From contig CM043963.1 in the NCBI GenBank assembly GCA_014529385.2, positions 97,044,412-97,108,411 of the forward strand: a stretch of DNA of 64,000 bases, in the 5' to 3' direction. The notes under the pieces are model-generated. The model ran no database searches. It saw only the letters and a program-made list of their open reading frames with translations, and was not told where the DNA came from. Origin of the DNA: Adiantum capillus-veneris. Lineage: Eukaryota > Streptophyta > Polypodiopsida > Polypodiales > Pteridaceae. Positions within the stretch are counted from its first letter, which is position 1, and every line of letters begins with the position of its first letter. A program made the position numbers and the translations under genes. Positions 55,796-64,000 of the stretch are shown here, one piece after another.

Positions 55796-58700
55796 TCTCT
55801 CTACATAAGAGAGTATAGGTTTGGACAAGTGGTGGACCTTAAAGCTACAGCATCCATGCTACTAGATATGATAGGTAGGGAATCTAGTTGAATATTGTAT
55901 GTATAATATATATTAATAAGATCTAGCTTGGACAAGTGGTGGACCTTGGAGCAAAACCCCATGTAAAACATATCATGCACATTCCAAGTGGTGAGAAAAA
56001 ATATCATTTAAGATATAGCCTTATAGGTTGGACAAGTGGTGGACCTTAACACCAAGATATTCTTAATGTAATGACATAGAGTGGAAAACTGTGAATCTTG
56101 AGACCAAACCATGCTACTAGCGATAATAGCTTGGACAAGTGGTGGACCTTGAAAGTAATCCCCCCATCTACGAAATATCGTGGGTTTAAGGTATTTTGAT
56201 GGAGCCTAGCATCTTGGAGACATGTGCATTTGCTTCTCTTCATGTTTCAATGGAGCCTATCTTGGACAAATGGACATGGTGGACCATCTCTCTCCATGTT
56301 TCAATGGAGCCTAGCTTGGACAAGTGGTGGACCTTTGCTTCTCTCTATAATTCAAGTGGTGGACCTTGAACCAAACCCCCCATGTAAAACCTAATCATGG
56401 TCACTCCAAGTGGTGAGAAAGAATAACCTTTAAGATATAGCCTTATAGGTTTGGACAAGTGGTGGACCTTAACACCCAAATATTATTAATATAATGACAT
56501 AGAGTGAAAAAGTGGTGAATCTTGAGACAAAACCACTCATGCTACTAGCGATAATAGCTTGGAAGGTGGTGGACCTTGAACGTAAACCCCCCATGTTTCA
56601 ATAGACTTAGCTTCGACAAATGGTGGAGCATCGTTCTCTCCATGTTTCAATGGAGCCTAGCTTGGACAAGCGGTGGACCTTTTTCTCTCTATGTTTCAAT
56701 AGAGTTACTTGGACAAGTGGTGGACCTTGAAACCAAACCCCATGTAAAACCTATCATGGTCACTCCAAGTGGTGAGAAAGAATAACCTTAATGATATATC
56801 CTTATAGGTTGGACAAGTGGTGGACCTTAACACCCAGATATTCTTAAATTAAAGTGGTGAATCTTGATACCAAACCACTCAGGCTACTACAATAATAGCT
56901 TGGACAAGTGTGGACCTTGAATGTAAACCCCTCATCTACGAAATATCGTGGTTTAATGTATTTCGATGGAGCGTAGCATCTTGGAGACATGGTGCAGCTT
57001 GCTTCTCGTCATGTTATCAATGGAGCCTATCTTGACAAATGGTGGAGCATCCTTCTCTCCATGTTTCAATGGACCCTAGCTTGGACAAGTGTGGACCTTT
57101 GTTCTCTCTATGTTTCAATAGAGTTAGCTTGGACAAGTGGTGGACCTTGGAACCAAATCCCCATGAAAACCTATCATGGTCACAAGTGGTAAGAAAGAAT
57201 AACCTTTAAGATGTTAGCCTTATAGGTTGGACAAGTGGTGGACCTTAGCACCCACATATTTTTAATAAAAGTGGTGAATCTTGAGACCAAACCACTCAGG
57301 CTACTACCAATAATAGCTTGGACAAGTGGTGGACCTTGAATGTAAACCCCTTATCTACGAAATATCGTGGGTTTAATGTATGTCGATGGAGCCTAGCATC
57401 TTGGAGACATGGTGCAGCTTGCTTCTCGTCATGTTTCAATGGAGCCTATCTTGAACAAATGGTGGACCATCTTTTTCTCCATGTTTCAATGGAGCCTAGC
57501 TTGGACAAGTGGTGGACCTTTGTTTCTCTCTATGTTTCAATAGAGTTAGCTTGGACAAGTGGTGGACCTTGGAACCAAACCCCCATGTAAAACCTATCAT
57601 GGTCACTCCAAGTGGTAAGAAAGAATAACCTTTAAGATGTAGCCTTATAGGTTGGACAAGTGGTGGATCTTAACACCCACATATTCTTAATATAATGACA
57701 TAGAGTGGAAAAGTGGTGACTCTTGAGACCAAACCACTCAGGCTACTACCAATAATAGCTTGGACAAGTGTTGGACCTTGAATGTAAAGCCCTCATCTAC
57801 GACATATCGTGAGTTTAATGTTTTTCGATGGAGCTAGCATCTTGAGACATGGTGCAGCTTGCTTCTCGTCATGTTTCAATGGAGCCTATCTTGACAAATG
57901 TGGAGCATCCTTCTCTCCATGTTTCAATGGAGCCTTGCTTGGACAAGTGGTGGACATTTGCTCCTCTCTCTGTTTCAATAGAGTTAGCTTGGACAAGTGG
58001 TGGAGCTTGGAACCAAACCCCCATATAAAACCTATCATGGTCACTCAAAGTGGTAAGAAAGAATAACCTTTAAGATATAGACTTATAGGTTGGACAAGTG
58101 GTGGACCTTAACACCCACATAGTCTTAATATAATGACATAGAGTGGAAAAGTTGTGAATCTTGAGACAAAACCACTCATTCTACTAGTGATAATAGCTTG
58201 GACAAGTGGTGGCCCTTGAATGTAAACCCCCCATGTACAAAATATCATGGGTTTAAGGTATTTCGATGAAGCCTAGAATCTTGGAGACATGGTGCATCTT
58301 GCTTCTCTTCATATTTCAATGGAGCCTATCTTGGACAAATGGTGGAGCATCCTTCTCTCCATGTTTCAATGGACCTTTAAGATGTAGCCTTATAGGTTGG
58401 ACAAGTGGTGGATCTTAACACCCACATATTCTTAATATAATGACATAGAGTGGAAAAGTGGTGACTCTTGAGACCAAACCACTCAGGCTACTACCAATAA
58501 TAGCTTGGACAAGTGTTGGACTTTGAATGTAAACCCCTCATCTACGACATATCGTGAGTTTAATGTTTTTCGATGGAGCCTAGCATCTTGGAGACATGGT
58601 GCAGCTTGCTTCTCGTCATGTTTCAATGGAGCCTATCTTGGACAAATGGTGGAGCATCCTTCTCTCCATGTTTCAATGGAGATTAGCTTGGACAAGTGGT

Positions 58701-61700
58701 GGACCTTTGCTTCTCTCTCTGTTTCAATAGAGTTAGCTTGGACAAGTGGTGGAGCTTGGAACCAAACCCCCATGTAAAACCTATCATGGTTACTCCAAGT
58801 GGTAAGAAAGAATAACCTTTAAGATATAGACTTATAGGTTGGACAAGTGGTGGACCTTAACACCCACATATTCTTAATATAATGACATAGAGTGGAAAGT
58901 GGTGAATCTTGAGACAAAGCCACTCAGGCTACTAGCGATAATAGCTTGGACAAGTATCGGCCCTTGAATGTAAACCCCCCATGTACAAAATATCCTGGGT
59001 TTAAGGTATTTCGATGAAGCCTAGCATCTTGGAGACATGGTGCAGCTTGCTTCTCTTCATTTTTTGATGGAGCCTATCTTGGACAAATGGTGGAGCATCC
59101 TTCTCTTCATGTTTCAATGGACCTTAGCTTGGACAAGTGGTAGACCTTTGCTTCTCTCTATGATTCAATAGAGTTTTCTTGGACAAGTGGTGGACCTTGG
59201 AACTCAAACCCCCATGTAAAACCTATCATGGTCACTCCAAGTGGTGAGAAAGAATAACCTTTAAAATATAGCCTTATAGGTTGGACAAGTGGTGGACCTT
59301 AACACCCAAATATTCTTAATATAATGACATAGAGTGATAAAGTGCTGAATCTTGAGACAAAACCACTCATGCTACTAGCGATAATATCTTGGACAAGTGG
59401 TGGAACTTAAACGTAAAACCCCATGTTTCAATAGACTTAGCTTCGACAAATGGTGGAGCATCGTTCTCTCCATGTTTCAATAGACTTAGCTTCGACAAAT
59501 TGTGGAGCATCGTTCTCTCCATCTTTCAATGGAGCTTAGCTTGGACAAGTAGTGGACCTTTGTTTCTCTCTAGGTTTCAATAGAGTTAGCTTGGACAAGT
59601 GGTGGACCTTGGAAGCAAACCCCCATGTAAAACCTATCATGTTCACTCCAAGTGGTGAGAAAGAATAACCTTAATGATATATCCTTATAGGTTGGACAAG
59701 TGGTGGACCTTAACACCGAGATATTCTTAATATAATGGCATAGAGTGGAAAAGTGGTGAATCTTGAGAGCAAACTACTCATGCTACTAGCGATAATAGGT
59801 TGGACAAGTGGTGGACCTTGAATGTAAACCCCCCATCTACGAAATATCGTGGGTTTAAGGTATTTAGATGGAGCCTAGCATCTTGGAGACATGGTGCACC
59901 TTGCTTCTCTTCATGTTTCAATGGAGCCTATCTTGGACAAATGTTGGAGCATCCTTCTCTCCATGTTTCAATGGACCCTAGCTTGCACAAGTAGTGGACC
60001 TTTGCTTCTCTCTATGTTTCAATAGAGTTAGCTTGGACAAGTGGTGGACCTTGGAACCAAACCCCGATGTAAAACCTATCATGGTCACTCCAAGTCATGA
60101 GAAAGAATTACCTTTAAGATATAGCCTTTCAGGTTGGACAAGTGGTGGACCTTAACACCCAGATATCCTTAATATAATCACATAGAGTGATAAAGTGGTG
60201 AATCTTGAGACAAAACCACTCATACTACTAGCGGTAATAGCTTGGACAAGTGGTGGACCTTGAACATAAACCCCCCATGTTTCAATAGAGTTAGCTTCGA
60301 GAAATGATGGAGCATCCTTCTCTCCATGTTTCAATGGAGCCTAGCTTAGACAAGTGGTGGACCTTTGCTTCTCTCTATAATTTAATAGAGTTAGCTTGGA
60401 CAAGTGGTGGAACTTGAAACCAAACCCCCATGTGAAACCTATCATGGTCACTCCAAGTGGTAAGAAAGAATAACCTTTAAGATGTAGCCTTATAGGTTGT
60501 ACAAGTGCTGGACCTTAACACCCACATATTCTTAATATAATGACATAGAGTGGAAAAGTGGTGAATCTTGAGACCAAACCACTCAGGCTACTACCAATAA
60601 TAGCTTGGAAAGGTGTTGGACCTTGAATGTAAACCCCTCATCTGCGACATATCATGGGTTTAATGTTTCTCGATGGAGCCTAGCATCTTGGAGACATGGT
60701 GCAACTTGCTTCTCGTCATGTTTCAATGGAGCCTATCTTGGACAAATGGTGGAGCATCCTTCTCTCCATGTTTCAATGGAGCCTAGCTTGGACAAGTGGT
60801 GGACCTTTGCTTCACTCTCTATTTCAATAGAGTTACCTTGGTCAAGTGGTGGAGCTTGGAACCAAACACCCATATAAAACCTATCATGGTCACTCCAAGT
60901 GGTAAGAAAGAATAACCTTTAAGATATAGACTTATAGGTTGGACAAGTGGTGGACCTTGAATGTAAACCCCGCATCTACGAAATATGGTGGGTTTAAGGT
61001 ATTTAGATGGACCCTAGCATCTTGGAGACATGGTGCACCTTGCTTCTCTTCATGTTTCAATGGAGCCTATCTTGGAAAAATAGTGGAGCATCCTTCTCTC
61101 CATGTTTCAATGGACCCTAGCTTGGACAAGTGGTGGACCTTTGCTTCTCTCTATGTTTCATAGAGTTAGCTTGGACAAGTGGTGGACCTTGGAACCAAAC
61201 CCCAATGTAAAACCTATCATGGTCACTTCAAGTCGTGAGAAAGAATAACCTTTAAGATATAGTCTTATAGGTTGGACAAGTGGTGGACCTTAACACCCAA
61301 ATATTCTTAACATAATGACATAGAGTGAAAAAGTGGTGAATCTTGAGACAAAACCACTCATGCTACTAGCGGTAATAGCTTTGAAAAGTGGTGGACCTTG
61401 AACGTAAACCCCCCATGTTTCAATAGACTTAGCTTCGACAAATGGTGGAGCATCCTTCTCTCCATGTTTCAATGGAGCCTAGCTTGAACAAGTGGTGGAC
61501 CTTTTCTTCTCTCTATGATTCAATACAGTTAGCGTGGACAAGTGGTGGACCTTGGAACCAAACCCCCATGTAAACCTATCATGGTCACTCCAAGTGGTAC
61601 GAAAGAATACCTTTAAGATGTAGCCTTATAGGTTGGACAAGTGGTGGACCTTAACACCCACATATTCTTAATATAATGACATAGAGTGGAAAAGTGGTGA

Positions 61701-64000
61701 ATCTTGAGACCAACCACTTAAGCTACTACCAATAATAGCTTGGACAAGTGTTGGACCTTGAATGTAAACCCCTCATCTACGACATATCGTGGGTTTAACG
61801 TTTTTCGCTAGAGCGTAGCATCTTGGAGACATGGTGCAGCTTGCTTCTCGTCATGTTTCAATGGAGCCTATCTTGGACAAATGGTGGAGCATCCTTCTCT
61901 CCATGTTTCAATGGAGCCTAGCTTGGACAAGTGGTGGACATTTGCTCCTCTCTCTATTTCAATAGAGTTAGCTTGGACAAGTGGTGGAGCTTGGAACCAA
62001 ACCCCCATATAAAACCTATCATGGTCACTCAAAGTGGTAAGAAAGAATAACCTTTAAGATATAGACTTATAGGTTGGACAAGTGGTGGACCTTAACACCC
62101 ACATATTCTTAATATAATGACATAGAGTGAAAAAGTGGTGAATCTTGAGACAAAACCACTCATTCTACTAGTGATAATAGCTTGGACAAGTAGTGGCCCT
62201 TGAATGTAAACCCCCCATGTACAAAATATCCTGGGTTTAGGGAATTTGGATGAAGCCTAGAATCTTGGAGACATGGTGCAGCTTGCTTCTCTTCATGTTT
62301 CGATGGAGCCTATCTTCCACCAATGGGGGATCATCCTTCTTTAAATGTCTCAATGGAGCCTAGCTTGGACAAGTGGTGGACCTTTGCTTCTCTCTATGTT
62401 TCCATAGAGTTAGCTTGGACAAGTGGTGGACCTTGGAACCAAACCCCCATGGAAAACATATCATGGACATTCCAAGTGGTGAGAAATAATACCCTTTAAG
62501 ATCTAGCCTTATAGGTTGGACAAGTGGTCGACCTTAAAACCTAGATCTTCTTAATATAACGACATAGAGTGGAAAAGTGGTGAATCTTGAGACCAAACCA
62601 CTCATGCTACTAAGGATAATAGGTTGGACAAGTGGTGGACCTTGAATGTATACCCCCCATGTACGAAATATCATGGGTTTAAGGTATTTCAATGGAGCCT
62701 AGCATTTCGGAGACATGGTGCAACTTGCTTCTCTTCATGTTTCAATGGAGCCTATCTTTGACAAATGGTGGAGAATCCTCCTCTCCATGTTTCAATGGAG
62801 CCTAGCTTGGACAAGTGGTGGACCTTTGCTTCTATCTATGTTTCAATCGATTTAGCTTGGACAAGTGGTGGGCCTTGTAACCAAACTCCCATGTAAAACC
62901 TATCATGGTAACTCCAAGTGGTGAGAAAGAATAAAGTTTAAGATATAGCTTTATAGGTTGGACTTGTGGTGGACCTTAGCACCTAGTTTTTCTTAATATA
63001 ATGACATAGAGTGGAAAAGTGGTGAATCTTGAGACCAAACCACTCATGCTACTAGAGATAATAGTTTGGACAAGTGGTGGACATTGAATGTAAACCCCCC
63101 ATGTACGAAATATCATGGGTTTAAGGTATTTCAATGGAGATTAGCATCTTGGAGACATGGTGTAGCTTGCTTCTCTTCATGTTTCAATGGAGCATTTCTT
63201 GGACAAATGGTGGAGCATCCTTCTCTCCATGTTTCAATGGACCCTAGCTTGGACAAGTGGTGGACCTTTGCTTCTCTCTATGTTTCAATAGAGTTATCTT
63301 GGACAAGTGGTGGACCTTGGAACCAAACCCCCATGTAAAACCTATCATGGTCACTCCAAGTGGTGAGAAAGAATAACCCTTAAGATATAGCCTTATAGGT
63401 TGGACAAGTGGTGGACCATAACACTCAGATATTCTTAATATAATGACATAGAGTGAAAAAGTGGTGAATCTTGAGACCAAACCACTCATGCTACTAGCGT
63501 TAATAGGTTGGACAAGTGGTGGAACTTGAATGTAAACCCCCCATGTTTCAATAGAGTTAGCTTCGACAAATGATAGAGCATCCTTCTCTCCATGTTTCAA
63601 TGGAGCCTAGCTTGGACAAGTGGGGGACCTTTGTTTCTCTCTATGTTTCAATAGAGTTAGCTTGGACAAGTGGTGGACCTTGGAACCAAACCCCCATGTA
63701 AAACATATCATGGACATTTCAAGTGTGAGAAATAATACCCTTTAAGATATACCCTTATAGGTTGGACAAGTGGTCGACCTTAACACACAGATCTTCTTAA
63801 CGTAATGACATAGAGTGGAAAAGTGGTGAATCTTGAGACCAAACCACTCATGCTACTAGAGATAATAGGTTGGACAAGTGGTGGACCTTGAATGTAAACT
63901 CCCCATGTACAAAATATCGTGGGTGTAAGGTATTTCAATGGATCTTAGCATCTTGGAGACATGGTGCAGCTTGCTTCTCTTCATGTTTCAATGGAGCCTA
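55796..64000. repeat. Satellite array 2, about 440-bp monomer with internal cores
   Basis: AGGTTGGACAAGTGGTGGAC recurs at, for example, 62,513, 62,954 and 63,397, giving 441 and 443 bp. A shorter monomer form of about 345-360 bp (for example 63,397 to 63,757), lacking part of the middle, is interspersed. Each monomer holds four to five copies of the GGACAAGTGGTGGACC core, one usually changed to GGACAAATGGTGGAGC. Landmarks are AATATCGTGGGTTTAAGG, CATGTTTCAATGGAGCCTA and CCAAACCCCCATGTAAAACC. The array runs off the right edge. Confidence 0.95.

Noticed and set aside
57318..63338. Several 60-90 codon frames with LDKWWTF and WTSGGPW repeats in the satellite
   Set aside because: They are chance frames across satellite monomers: the GGACAAGTGGTGGACC core reads as DKWWT. 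Most monomers are interrupted and the period is not kept in one frame.

Overview
The window is plant nuclear DNA, rich in repeats and poor in intact genes. The evidence is Ty1/copia and Ty3/gypsy elements with plant-type initiator-Met primer binding sites (TGGTATCAGAGC and TGGTATCAAAGC), a chromodomain gypsy element, long CT-rich leaders, short introns with GT-AG borders, and long satellite arrays. Several gene families are unfamiliar to me and look more like those of a non-seed land plant (a fern or lycophyte) than an angiosperm. That assignment is inference.

Layout. 1-2080 is a decayed Ty1/copia polymerase fragment and its 3' LTR. 2376-6313 is an LTR element whose only coding content is a long coiled-coil, gag-like protein with several breaks. 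7.1-9.9 kb is a multi-exon gene of unknown function behind a CT-rich leader, with one exon duplicated. 10.0-19.8 kb is an old Ty3/gypsy element with very long LTRs (3.5 kb and a deleted 1.6 kb copy), arranged as pol-end / LTR / internal / LTR. 19.8-22.6 kb is a broken minus-strand coding region split by a 1.25 kb CACTA-like element.

24.5-37.6 kb is the most interesting part. It is a cluster of decayed genes in mixed orientation: two Ulp1-like (C48) protease homologues with Lys-rich tails, three copies of a family with a BAH-like N-terminal region and a conserved intron position, and acidic-protein fragments following two of those copies. I infer a repeated accessory-gene module, possibly carried by a large DNA transposon.

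37.6-46.9 kb is a much younger minus-strand chromodomain Ty3/gypsy element (LTR, PBS, gag-pol, PPT, partial LTR). A different, plus-strand solo LTR is inserted in its pol C-terminus. The end of a second tandem unit, with the same nested LTR at the same site, lies beyond its 5' LTR. 47.3-50.5 kb is a minus-strand RNase H-fold (DUF7869-like) transposase-type pseudogene. 50.6-52.4 kb and 55.8-64.0 kb are two tandem satellites with different monomers (about 314 and 440 bp) that share the core GGACAAGTGGTGGACC. A solo LTR with a perfect CTTGC target duplication (53,698-54,441) lies between them.

Almost every coding region carries stops or frameshifts, so most entries are pseudogenes. The best-preserved reading frames are the gypsy gag-pol (39.4-43.95 kb) and the DUF7869-like gene. 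All homology statements come from reading motifs by eye; no database search was run.
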